Assembly: GCA_018711955.1 (NCBI GenBank)
Contig: DVHQ01000185.1
Span: 1 to 14,320, forward strand
Source: Limiplasma merdipullorum
GTDB lineage: Bacteria; Bacillota; Clostridia; Christensenellales; Aristaeellaceae
Direction: 5' to 3'
Length of the DNA stretch: 14,320 bases
A program made the translations under genes and the position numbers. The notes beneath the pieces were generated by a model. The model saw nothing but the letters and a program-made list of their open reading frames with translations. It did no database searches and was not told where the DNA came from. Shown in pieces: positions 1-7,630 of this stretch (its first letter is position 1; every line of letters starts with the position of its first letter).

Positions 1-2
1 AC

Positions 3-797
3 CAGTATGTGGCGGCGCAGCTGCGGGATACCGGCAGCATCAGTTTTGACACCCCGCTGTTCCGAAAGCTCATGCAGGCGCTGGAGGCCATCGACTTTAC
101 CGAGCTGGACCCCTATGAGGTCAAGGGCGACAAGATCTGGGAAGGCAACGACGCCAACGAGTTCTACGAAAAGCAGCAGTTGTTTACCCGCTATTCCGAG
201 GCCACGCCCCGCTCGATGGGCCAGAGCGGATACGGCAGGGTCAACCAGCCCCTGATTCTCAGCCTGGACGGCGAGACGGAGCCCATTGTGCCCGTGAGCA
301 TGACCGTGATGATCGTCAATCCCCGCAGCACGCGCATGGACCAGGCAGCCGCCTATCTCACCGCCTACGCCGGGCATTACGAGGCCGAAACGGAAAATAT
401 CATGTTCTTCCCCGACCAGAACGACCCCGTGCCCAACAGCTATTACGAGGTCCAGAAGCAGAGCTACGAAGAAAGCCTGCGCGATGTGGACAGCCGCATC
501 GAAAAGGCGGATGAGAGCGAGAAGGCTTCCCTGCGCGAAACCCGGGAGCAGATTCAGGGCTACCTGGACGAGCTGGAAAACCAGCGCATGAGCGTGACGG
601 AAGAAATGATTCAGGCCTACCGCGAGCAGGTGGCGCCCTATCTGTACGTGACGCCTCAGACGCCGCTGACCAACCCCGAATCAAGCAACGAGCTGGATAC
701 GCTCACCAGCCAGTACCTGGACCATGCGATTGATCTGGATACCTACATCCGCGAAATGAATCAGCGGGTGAGAATGATGATGCTGGAGGATATGTAA
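3..797 (+). CDS. extracellular solute-binding protein, C-terminal part (5' end outside window)
   Basis: The frame is open through the left edge, so this is the last 264 codons of a longer gene. It aligns along its whole length with the C-terminal third of the complete solute-binding protein that follows: both have an FDTP-(L/V)-F-R-(K/R)-LM block, an I-(V/N)-PR-(S/T) block followed by RMDQA, an FPD-(Q/H)-NDPV block, and a closing (N/D)QRVR-(M/L)-M-x-LED. It is therefore a tandem paralogue and probably a type 1 sugar-type ABC substrate-binding protein. Two charged helical stretches (nt about 460-590) form a likely antiparallel helical hairpin, also found in the paralogue. A GTG at 9 is available as a start but is rejected, because homology to the paralogue continues upstream of it. 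The stop is one base before the next ATG, and its GGAGGA supplies the next ribosome binding site, so the two genes are probably translationally coupled. Substrate unknown. Confidence 0.85.
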   Translation, partial: QYVAAQLRDTGSISFDTPLFRKLMQALEAIDFTELDPYEVKGDKIWEGNDANEFYEKQQLFTRYSEATPRSMGQSGYGRVNQPLILSLDGETEPIVPVSMTVMIVNPRSTRMDQAAAYLTAYAGHYEAETENIMFFPDQNDPVPNSYYEVQKQSYEESLRDVDSRIEKADESEKASLRETREQIQGYLDELENQRMSVTEEMIQAYREQVAPYLYVTPQTPLTNPESSNELDTLTSQYLDHAIDLDTYIREMNQRVRMMMLEDM

Positions 798-798
798 C

Positions 799-3105
799 AT
801 GACCCGAAAAGCCCTGGCTCTTCTCCTTGTGGTCACGCTGCTTTTGAGCTCCCTGCCCGGCTGGGCCCTGGGCATGGCCGTAAGCATAGGCGGAGGAAGC
901 GTAGCCATCGGCGGCGCAGTGGATGATGACGACGCCGTCACTGCGGCCACCAATATGGGAAGTACCCTGTACCTGCTCTACCAAAGCGGCGCGGTCGCCA
1001 CCCGCCCCGTGGACAACAACGAGCTGACCGTGCTGGGTGAGGTTCTCAACACCCAGTACTATACCGATGTTCCGGAAACCGAGGAAGGCCAGATCCGCAT
1101 GGACCGTCTGTTCGTGTGGAACGGCCGCGTCTGCGGCCTGTGCACCCCCTCCGGCGAGGTGTGGACGCTGCTGGACGATACCGGCGCTTTCGCTCCCGCC
1201 AAAGTGGAGGGCCTTACGGTGGATACCTCCGGCCTGATTCGCAAGGAGGAAGGCGAGGAGTATTCCTCCACGGTGGAGCTGAGCAGCTTCTTCTGCGAGG
1301 GAGACTGGCTGTATTACACCGGCATGGTGTACATGGGCACGCCATACGCCGTGGCCGGCCGCATGAGCCTGGAAACAGGTGAAAAGCAGGACTTTGCCTG
1401 CGAAAACCTCCTGAGCCTCGCGCCCGTGGGCGATGGTACCCTCATGGCGCTGGTGTATGATATTTCGGCCCTCTATTCCGCTACCACCCAGGTGGACTTG
1501 ACCCAGGCGGCACAATACGGCCTCTTCGATCCCGAAAAGGACGCGGTCGCCTCTCTGGCGGACCTGCCGACGGATAACACGATGGGCGGCTATTCCACCA
1601 GCGGTATTTGCGTGGGAAACGGCACGCTGTACTATATGGACGGCTCCCGCATCGCGGGCATCGACCTGGCTACGGGTGAAACACGCCTGAGCGCCTATAC
1701 CGGCGGCGGCATGGTTTCAAACGGGGGGCAGGTCCTCTATGCGGATGGATACTATGTTTTGATCAACAACTATAGCGGGATTCAGGTGTTCAAGCTGGAC
1801 CCGGAGGGAATTGAAAACGGCGCGCTGACCATCTTCGGCGAATTCGGGAGCGAAGCGCATAACAAGTTTGTGAGCAACCACCCCGAAATTGCCGTGGACG
1901 TGAGCGGCGACTATACCAGCGATATCGAAACCCTCACCCAGGCCATGGTGGCGGATACGGGCGCGTATGACGTGTTGATGATGGGCCTGTCCTATATGCC
2001 TGTGGAACGCCTCATTGAAAAGGGCTACTGCGCGGATCTCAGTCAGAGTGCGGACATCATGGAGAAGGTATCCGCCATGTATCCCGAAGTGGTGGAGCCC
2101 CTCATGGTAGACGGCAAGCTCTACGGCGTGCCCGTAGGCATGAGCGGAACGTGCTATGGCGTCAACATGGAGCTGTGGGAAAGCCTGGGGCTGACCGAGG
2201 ATGACCTGCCCACGTCGCTGCCCGAACTGTATGATTTTGCTGCCAACTGGGTGTGGGACTACGGCGAGGACCATCCCGAAATTTCCCTCTTCGACCTGGG
2301 CAGCTATTCCAGCCAGCTGCTCTATTCCCTGCTGCTCAACGATTACATCGCCTACATGCAGAAGCAGGGCGGCGAGCTTGTCTTTGACACGCCGGTGTTC
2401 CGCAGGCTGATGGAAGGCTTTTCCGCCATCGACTTTGAGGAAATCCTCAGCGTGCAGGATCAGGACGAAGACACCTACTGGACCCCGAATGCGCTGTTCA
2501 GCACGTCCATGAGCGTGGGCTACCTGGGCTATCAGGACGAACGCTTCCAGCCGCTCTATCTGTCGCTGGAGGAGGGGGGAGAGCCGTTCATCGGCATGAA
2601 CCTGAACGTCATGACCATCAACCCCCGCACCAAGCGCATGGATCAGGCGCTGCTCTATGTGAGCGAATATCTGGATAATCTGGATAAGACCAGCGCGAAC
2701 ATCGTCCTGTTCCCCGATCATAACGACCCGGTAGAGAACGATTATTATCAATCCAACCTTGAGGACATGCAGGAGTCCCTGGCCAAGATGCAGGAGAGCC
2801 TGGAAAACGCCTCAGAGGAGAACCGCGCCGAGATCGAGCAGCAGATTCAGTGGCAGGAGGAAAGCATCGCGGATTGGGAAAACTACCGCTATTCCGTGAC
2901 GGCGGAGCAGATTGCCGATTACCGTGAGAACGTGGCGCCCCTGATCTATGTCATCCGGCAGAACGTGTTCCTCAATGCCGACACCTCTGCCACCAGCGAG
3001 ATCAACAAGCTGCTGATGCAGTACATCAAGGGTGCGGTAAACCTGGATTCCCTTGTGCGCGAACTGGACCAGCGCGTTAGGCTGATGCAGCTGGAAGACC
3101 AATAA
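799..3105 (+). CDS. secreted solute-binding protein with beta-propeller-like N-terminal half
   Basis: A 768-residue secreted protein. Residues 1-27 are a signal peptide (TRK, then a hydrophobic stretch, then A-x-A-like sites at GWA23 or GMA27). There is no cysteine lipobox, so it should not be lipid-anchored. Residues about 40-335 contain roughly six short repeats that look like beta-propeller blades, each pairing a strand such as TLYLLY, RLFVW, WLYYTG, TLYYMDG or YYVLIN with a Gly/Asp-rich turn. From about residue 341 (LTIFGEFG) to the end it resembles type 1 extracellular solute-binding proteins of carbohydrate ABC importers (DVLMMG, the DGKLYGVPVG hinge-like block, the FDTPVF block). Residues 653-695 form an acidic helical hairpin. 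At 768 aa it is far longer than the usual 400-450 aa. The start has GGAGGA at 785-790, 8 bases upstream. It pairs with the two downstream permeases. The propeller call comes from repeat appearance only; ligand unknown. Confidence 0.88.
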   Translation: MTRKALALLLVVTLLLSSLPGWALGMAVSIGGGSVAIGGAVDDDDAVTAATNMGSTLYLLYQSGAVATRPVDNNELTVLGEVLNTQYYTDVPETEEGQIRMDRLFVWNGRVCGLCTPSGEVWTLLDDTGAFAPAKVEGLTVDTSGLIRKEEGEEYSSTVELSSFFCEGDWLYYTGMVYMGTPYAVAGRMSLETGEKQDFACENLLSLAPVGDGTLMALVYDISALYSATTQVDLTQAAQYGLFDPEKDAVASLADLPTDNTMGGYSTSGICVGNGTLYYMDGSRIAGIDLATGETRLSAYTGGGMVSNGGQVLYADGYYVLINNYSGIQVFKLDPEGIENGALTIFGEFGSEAHNKFVSNHPEIAVDVSGDYTSDIETLTQAMVADTGAYDVLMMGLSYMPVERLIEKGYCADLSQSADIMEKVSAMYPEVVEPLMVDGKLYGVPVGMSGTCYGVNMELWESLGLTEDDLPTSLPELYDFAANWVWDYGEDHPEISLFDLGSYSSQLLYSLLLNDYIAYMQKQGGELVFDTPVFRRLMEGFSAIDFEEILSVQDQDEDTYWTPNALFSTSMSVGYLGYQDERFQPLYLSLEEGGEPFIGMNLNVMTINPRTKRMDQALLYVSEYLDNLDKTSANIVLFPDHNDPVENDYYQSNLEDMQESLAKMQESLENASEENRAEIEQQIQWQEESIADWENYRYSVTAEQIADYRENVAPLIYVIRQNVFLNADTSATSEINKLLMQYIKGAVNLDSLVRELDQRVRLMQLEDQ

Positions 3106-3128
3106 CGAGAAAGCGCGCCTTCCCCCGC

Positions 3129-3161
3129 CGCCGGCGGGCCCCCTTGCCGGGTCCGCCGGCG
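3129..3161 (+). other. strong GC-rich intergenic hairpin (RNA-stabilising or attenuating)
   Basis: Positions 3129-3141 pair with 3149-3161 as a 13-bp stem with a single G.U wobble (3138/3152) and a 7-base loop (CCTTGCC). No T run follows, so it is not a classical intrinsic terminator. It lies in the only sizeable gap of the operon, between a binding-protein gene and its permease genes. Hairpins in this place are known to protect upstream mRNA and lower downstream expression in operons such as malEFG; that role here is inference. Confidence 0.7.
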
Positions 3162-3200
3162 CGGTTGTGCATTCCTGCCATCGCCGTGAAAAATGCCGCC

Positions 3201-3207
3201 AAAGGAG
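3201..3207 (+). promoter_or_regulatory. ribosome binding site that fixes the first permease start
   Basis: AAAGGAG lies 6 bases before the ATG at 3214. An in-frame ATG at 3193 would place this site inside the coding region, so 3214 is the better start. Confidence 0.8.
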
Positions 3208-3213
3208 CTATGC

Positions 3214-4065
3214 ATGTTTCGTAAAAAATCCGTCTGGCTCTATCTGCTGCCGGGTCTTGTAGGCCTGCTGGCCTTTTACCTGGTGCCCTTTGTATGGGGC
3301 ATATGGTTCAGCCTGACCGACGGCACCATCGACAACCGCTTCGTGGGCTTTGACAACTATCTGCGCGTGTGGCAGAATGAGGTGTTTCAGCTGGGTCTGA
3401 AAAACACCATCGAGCTGTCGCTTTTGTGCGCCCCGGTGATTTTCGTGCTTTCCTTTCTGCTGGCGGGCATGCTGCGCAAGCCCATCGCAGGCAGCACCTT
3501 CTACCGAAACGCCTTGCTCATGCCCTATCTGATGCCCTCGGCTGCCATGCTGATCATCTGGCTCATTCTCTTTGACTACGGCGGGCCGATCAACCGTCTG
3601 GTGACGGCGATGGGCTTTGACCGTGTCTTCTGGCTGGAAGGCGCAGCCCTGCGTGTGCCCATCGTGCTGCTCTATATCTGGAAAAACCTTGGATTCAGCG
3701 TGGTTATTTTCACCGCCGCGCTGCAGGCCGTGCCGGAGTCCCTGTATGAATACGCCAGCCTGGAGGGCGCCGGCTGGTTCCGGCGCGAGTGGTCGATCAC
3801 GCTGCCCCAGATCCTGCCCACCGCGTTTTTGGTGTTTGTGCTGGCCGTGGTCAACGCCTTCAAGATTTTCAAGGAAGTGTACTTCATCGGCGGCGCCTAT
3901 CCCGCCGAGAGCATCTACACCCTCCAGCACTATATGAACAACAAGTTTGCCAAGCTGGATTATCAGGATGTGACCACCGCGGCCTACTCCTTTGCGGTGA
4001 TCGTGATCGCCCTGTTTTTGCTGCTCTACCGCACCAAGAGCGTGCGGCAGGGCGAAGCCGCCTGA
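3214..4065 (+). CDS. sugar-type ABC transporter permease (MalF/UgpA-like)
   Basis: A 283-residue integral membrane protein, the usual size for COG1175-type permeases. It has about six hydrophobic spans, beginning with WLYLLPGLVGLLAFYLVPFV near residues 8-27. The EAA loop, which docks the ATPase, starts at E179 (E-Y-A-S-L-E-G-A-G187) and continues into a TLPQILP block. It would form the heterodimeric pore with the next gene product and receive solute from the upstream binding proteins. The start at 3214 is chosen for its ribosome binding site. It is separated from the next gene by 17 bases containing GAAAGGAG. No ATPase gene is present in the window; in Bacillota such importers often use a shared MsmX-type ATPase (family knowledge). 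Substrate cannot be told. Confidence 0.93.
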   Translation: MFRKKSVWLYLLPGLVGLLAFYLVPFVWGIWFSLTDGTIDNRFVGFDNYLRVWQNEVFQLGLKNTIELSLLCAPVIFVLSFLLAGMLRKPIAGSTFYRNALLMPYLMPSAAMLIIWLILFDYGGPINRLVTAMGFDRVFWLEGAALRVPIVLLYIWKNLGFSVVIFTAALQAVPESLYEYASLEGAGWFRREWSITLPQILPTAFLVFVLAVVNAFKIFKEVYFIGGAYPAESIYTLQHYMNNKFAKLDYQDVTTAAYSFAVIVIALFLLLYRTKSVRQGEAA

Positions 4066-4082
4066 AGAAAGGAGCGTGTTCC

Positions 4083-5003
4083 ATGGCGCAGAGCCACGTA
4101 TCCATCGCCGCGGTAGGGAAGCGGCGCAGGCGAAGCGCGCGCAGGCTGATGCGGCGCGTGCGCAGGGCCAGGCCCGTAAGCTGCCTGATTTTGACGCTGA
4201 TCGCGGTCATCATGCTCATTCCCATCGTATTCACGTTTTTATACTCCTTTTTCCCCAAGAGTGAGATATCGTCCTATCTGGCCCAGCGCGGCAGCTATGA
4301 CCAGAGCCGGTGGATGGACATCCTCTTTTCGCCCGCGCAGGTCAGCCTGAGGCAGTACTACACCATTTTGATTGAAGAGCCGCAGTATCTGCAATTGTTC
4401 TGCAACAGCGTGCTGTATGCCGGAGCCATTCTGGTGGGGCAGGCGCTGGTGATTCCACTCACGGCCTATGCCCTCAGCCGCTTCCAGTTCCGCGGGCGCG
4501 ACGCGCTGTTCTTTCTGGTGCTGGTGCTGATGGTGCTGCCCTTCCAGGTGACCATGGCGCCCAGCGTGATGACCCTTCGGGCCCTGGGGCTGCTGGATAC
4601 GATTTGGGCGGTGATTTTGCCCATGATCTTTTCGCCCTTTTATCTGTTTTTGGTGCGCCAGTTCATGATCGGCATCCCCGGCGAAATCATCGAGGCCGGC
4701 CAGATGGACGGCGCGGGCACGCTGCGCTGCTTTGTGCATGTGATGCTGCCGGTGTGCCGCCCCATCCTGTGTGCGGCGGCGGCGCTGAGCTTTGCCGACA
4801 GCTGGAACATGGTTGAGCAGCCGCTCATTTACCTGACCAATCAGAGCAGGCAGCCGCTGTCGGTCATGTTCAACCAGATCAACACCGATTCTACCGGCGT
4901 AGCGTTTGCGGGCGCGGCGCTGTACCTTCTGCCCATGCTGCTGATCTATATCTATTTCCAGGACGATATCCTCCTGGGCGTGCAGCTAAGCGAGCTGAAA
5001 TAA
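4083..5003 (+). CDS. sugar-type ABC transporter permease (MalG/UgpE-like)
   Basis: A 306-residue partner permease (COG0395 type). The start at 4083 has GAAAGGAG 8 bases upstream; the open frame extends back to 3789, but that part overlaps the previous gene in another frame and is spurious. The N-terminus (residues about 13-31) is unusually arginine-rich, followed by the first membrane span (CLILTLIAVIMLIPIVFTFL). About six spans follow. The EAA loop is clear at E204-A-G-Q-M-D-G-A-G212, followed by VMLPVCRP. It forms the pore with the upstream permease. The next gene starts 18 bases later with GGGGGAGG, so the two are one transcription unit in all likelihood. Substrate unknown. Confidence 0.93.
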   Translation: MAQSHVSIAAVGKRRRRSARRLMRRVRRARPVSCLILTLIAVIMLIPIVFTFLYSFFPKSEISSYLAQRGSYDQSRWMDILFSPAQVSLRQYYTILIEEPQYLQLFCNSVLYAGAILVGQALVIPLTAYALSRFQFRGRDALFFLVLVLMVLPFQVTMAPSVMTLRALGLLDTIWAVILPMIFSPFYLFLVRQFMIGIPGEIIEAGQMDGAGTLRCFVHVMLPVCRPILCAAAALSFADSWNMVEQPLIYLTNQSRQPLSVMFNQINTDSTGVAFAGAALYLLPMLLIYIYFQDDILLGVQLSELK

Positions 5004-5021
5004 AAGGGGGAGGCTGAACTC

Positions 5022-6383
5022 ATGAGCAAGAAAAAGCGCGCGCTCAAGGCGCTGGTGTGGCTGGGCGTGATTGTAGCGGCATGCATGTATTTCTCGCGCA
5101 CCATCCAGACCATCACCACACCCAAGGTCAAGCTGGTGCAGGCCACCACGGGACGTATCGAGCAGAAGATCTCCGTGGAGGCCAAGCCTTATTTCCCGGT
5201 GGAAACGGAAATCACCCTCAACAAGGCCAAGGATTATCCCATCACGGTGGATAAGGTGTATGTCAAGCCCGGCCTGCTAGTCAAGGAGGGCGATACCATC
5301 TTCACCGCTACCATCAACGATTATCAGACCAAGGAAGAGGACCTGCTGACCAAGTATAACGAAAAGTCGCAGGAGCTGATCGACCTGGATATCAAGAACC
5401 GCAAAAACTCCAAGCAGAGCATGCAAAACGACCTCTACGACCTGATGATTGAAAAGCAGGATGCGCTCAATGAGGCCGAGAGCAAGGCGCGTCTGGCTGC
5501 GGCCGCCGAGGGGATCGACCTGACCTTTGATCAGACCCTCTGGGAAGCCAAGGCCAAGCAGGCGGGCGCTTCGAGCGACACCATGGCGCTCATCCGCGCC
5601 GCCGCCGCGGCCCGAGAGGCCTTCCAGACCGCGCGCGACGATTTCTACGCCAGCTACGAAAACAAGAAAATCAAGGTCAGCGACGAGGTGTTCAAGTACA
5701 TCAACGACCGCAACAAGCTGCTGGAGGAAATGCAGGATCTCAGCGACCAGATGGTCAAGCTCCTGGAGGCCAAGCAGGCTTTGGGCACGGTGACGGCGAC
5801 CAGCGAAGGGTACATCGTGGCCCTGGATCTCAAAGCCGGTGACAGCTATGACGGGCAGAAGTCCGCCTATACCATCGCCAAAAAAGAGGACGTTCCGGTG
5901 CTGCGCGCCGACGTGACCGACCTGAAAAAGGATGTGTCCGAGGGGGCACGCGTGGAGATGGCGGGCGATTATGACACCTTCCGCAGCGAAGTCACCGCCG
6001 TGGTGGATGACACCGACGGGCGCAAATACGCAGAAATCGAGCTTACGGAGGATTTCCTGCGTACGGCGGGCGGCATGCAAAAGCTCTTGCAGGATGGGAG
6101 CCTGCAAGTGAGCATCGTGTTCCGCGCACGCAAAAACGCTACGATTATCCCCGCTTCCGCTCTTAGAAGCGAGGGTGAGGGAGAATATGTCTTTGTGGCG
6201 GAGCGCGTATACGGCGGGTTCCTCAACTCCGGCGGGCTGAAGGCCAAAAAGACGAGCGTCACTGTAATCGACCGCAGCGATACGGCGGTCAGCGTGCAGG
6301 AGGACCTGAGCTATCAAAGCATCATCGACCGGGCCGACCGTACCGTGGAGGATGGGAAGCCGGTGATGGAGTATGTGGAGTAA
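5022..6383 (+). CDS. membrane-fusion (HlyD/MacA-like) adaptor protein
   Basis: A 453-residue protein with a basic N-terminus (SKKKRALK) and one membrane anchor at about residues 10-26, the rest extracytoplasmic. The domain order fits the membrane-fusion family: first lipoyl half at about 60-101 (with VYVKPGLLVKEGD), long alpha-helical coiled-coil region at about 102-250, second lipoyl half at about 254-292 (GTVTATSEGYIVALDLKAGD), then beta-barrel and membrane-proximal parts (VEMAGDY near 310 and IIPASALRSEGEGEYVFV near 380). Such proteins normally link an inner-membrane exporter to the cell exterior, for example the MacA-MacB type. Here it sits directly behind sugar-importer permeases and before a MacB-like protein. 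The ribosome binding site GGGGGAGG is at 5006-5013. The family call is good; the exported or handled compound is unknown. Confidence 0.88.
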   Translation: MSKKKRALKALVWLGVIVAACMYFSRTIQTITTPKVKLVQATTGRIEQKISVEAKPYFPVETEITLNKAKDYPITVDKVYVKPGLLVKEGDTIFTATINDYQTKEEDLLTKYNEKSQELIDLDIKNRKNSKQSMQNDLYDLMIEKQDALNEAESKARLAAAAEGIDLTFDQTLWEAKAKQAGASSDTMALIRAAAAAREAFQTARDDFYASYENKKIKVSDEVFKYINDRNKLLEEMQDLSDQMVKLLEAKQALGTVTATSEGYIVALDLKAGDSYDGQKSAYTIAKKEDVPVLRADVTDLKKDVSEGARVEMAGDYDTFRSEVTAVVDDTDGRKYAEIELTEDFLRTAGGMQKLLQDGSLQVSIVFRARKNATIIPASALRSEGEGEYVFVAERVYGGFLNSGGLKAKKTSVTVIDRSDTAVSVQEDLSYQSIIDRADRTVEDGKPVMEYVE

Positions 6384-6386
6384 GCC

Positions 6387-7616
6387 ATGCTGAAAGCTTT
6401 TTGCAAACGCCGCAAGGGAACGCTTGTGCTGCTGGGCATCGCGCTGGCGGTCCTGGCCTTTGTCTGGATCAAGATCCAGGCGGTGCCGGGCACGTTCCAG
6501 CATGTCTATGCCGCGCCCCAGCCCGTGGCGGCGGAGGAAGGCGCACAGGAGACCAACGGAGGTCTGCGCGAGGCGCGCTTGAAAACCCGCGAGCTGGAAA
6601 CCGAACTGGAGGGTGCCTGCGAGGATGCCACGCTCTATGCCCTGGCCCAGCCGGCGGCCGTATCCGTCCCTGACGGGGGCAAGAGCGCAAGCACTCGCCT
6701 GGTGGGGGTGGAAGAGAGCTGGTTTTATCTCAACTCCCCGGTGCTGCTCAATGGCCGGCTGTTCTATCCCGATGAATGCATCTATGGCGAGCGCGTGGCC
6801 CTGGTGGATGAGCAGCTGGCTGTGGCGCTGTTTCAGTACGCCGAGCCGCTGGGTGAGGAAATCGAGGTTGCGGGCCAGCGCTACCGCATCATAGGGGTAA
6901 TCAAGGCGGGCAAGCGCGTGGGCGACCAGATGGACTACAGCCTTTACGTGCCGCTGCGCTCGCTGGAGGAGACCAATGTATCGCTGACCGCGCTGGTGTA
7001 TGAGGCGCGGCCCGTGCAGGGTGCGGGCGGATGGTCCGCCTTCCAGACCGCGGCACAGAAGCTGGGCGATGGCACCACCATCAGCCTGATTAAGGAGCGC
7101 ATGAACGCTGCCATGCCCATGCGCATGCTCTTTACGCTGCTCGGCATGGCGCTGGCGCTGTGGGGTGTGAGGTGGATGAACCGCCGGAGCGCGCGCTTTG
7201 CCGCCGCCTATCACGACCGCCTGCAAACGCAGTATGCTGCGCGGCTGGTGGGCTTTGCTGCAGGACGACTGCTGCTGCTTGCGCTGGGGTACGTTGCCTG
7301 CGCGGCGGCGCTGGCCTGGCTGTTTACCCGTCTGGTGGAGCCGGTGTATACCTTCCCGGAATGGGTGCCCGCGGTGCTGGTGGAGCCCAAGGATATCCAG
7401 ACCGCCTTCTGGAACGTGTGGCAGACCTCTGCGACCGTGGTGGAATACCGCACGCCGGAACTGCTGCGCCTGCGGTTTCTGCGCGAGGTGATGGCGTGGT
7501 CCTGCGGCGCGTGCGCGCTGCTTATCGGCAGCCTGACGGGCGCAGGCAGCATGCTTTTCAAACGGCCCGCTCCCGATGGTGAGCAGTCATCGACCGAGTG
7601 TGCTGAACGGTCTTGA
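6387..7616 (+). CDS. MacB/FtsX-like membrane protein without ATPase domain
   Basis: A 409-residue membrane protein. One span lies at about residues 11-29, followed by an extracytoplasmic region of about 215 residues. Residues 118-173 carry the pattern of the MacB periplasmic core domain: a NGR block, then ERVALVDEQLA, an E-P-L-G-EEIEVAG block and YRIIGVI. Spans follow near 246-264, 288-315 and 371-391, the FtsX-like layout of one plus three spans. No Walker A or ABC signature is present, so any ATPase must come from another gene. It starts 3 bases after the adaptor stop, and its GTGGAG ribosome site lies inside the adaptor's last codons, so the two are translationally linked and probably work together as an adaptor-exporter pair. 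The C-terminal loop and tail are weakly conserved-looking. The general class is fairly sure; the role is not. Confidence 0.75.
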   Translation: MLKAFCKRRKGTLVLLGIALAVLAFVWIKIQAVPGTFQHVYAAPQPVAAEEGAQETNGGLREARLKTRELETELEGACEDATLYALAQPAAVSVPDGGKSASTRLVGVEESWFYLNSPVLLNGRLFYPDECIYGERVALVDEQLAVALFQYAEPLGEEIEVAGQRYRIIGVIKAGKRVGDQMDYSLYVPLRSLEETNVSLTALVYEARPVQGAGGWSAFQTAAQKLGDGTTISLIKERMNAAMPMRMLFTLLGMALALWGVRWMNRRSARFAAAYHDRLQTQYAARLVGFAAGRLLLLALGYVACAAALAWLFTRLVEPVYTFPEWVPAVLVEPKDIQTAFWNVWQTSATVVEYRTPELLRLRFLREVMAWSCGACALLIGSLTGAGSMLFKRPAPDGEQSSTECAERS

Positions 7617-7623
7617 AAGGAAG
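7616..7623 (+). promoter_or_regulatory. ribosome binding site that fixes the uvrC start
   Basis: AAAGGAAG lies 7 bases before the ATG at 7631. An in-frame TTG at 7613 lies upstream of this site and would add six residues before the typical UvrC N-terminus, so 7631 is preferred. Confidence 0.75.
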
Positions 7624-7630
7624 CGGCGGC

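Noticed and set aside
3129..3161. Intrinsic terminator after the second binding protein
   Set aside because: The stem is strong but is followed by CGGTTGTGC, not a T run, and the permeases downstream need the transcript.
3789..4082. N-terminal extension of the second permease to 3789
   Set aside because: It overlaps the first permease in another frame, and a good ribosome site and membrane-protein start are at 4083.
5277..7226. Long minus-strand open frame of 649 codons over the adaptor and MacB-like genes
   Set aside because: Antisense to two genes with clear family features; composition is His/Gln/Arg-rich without domains.
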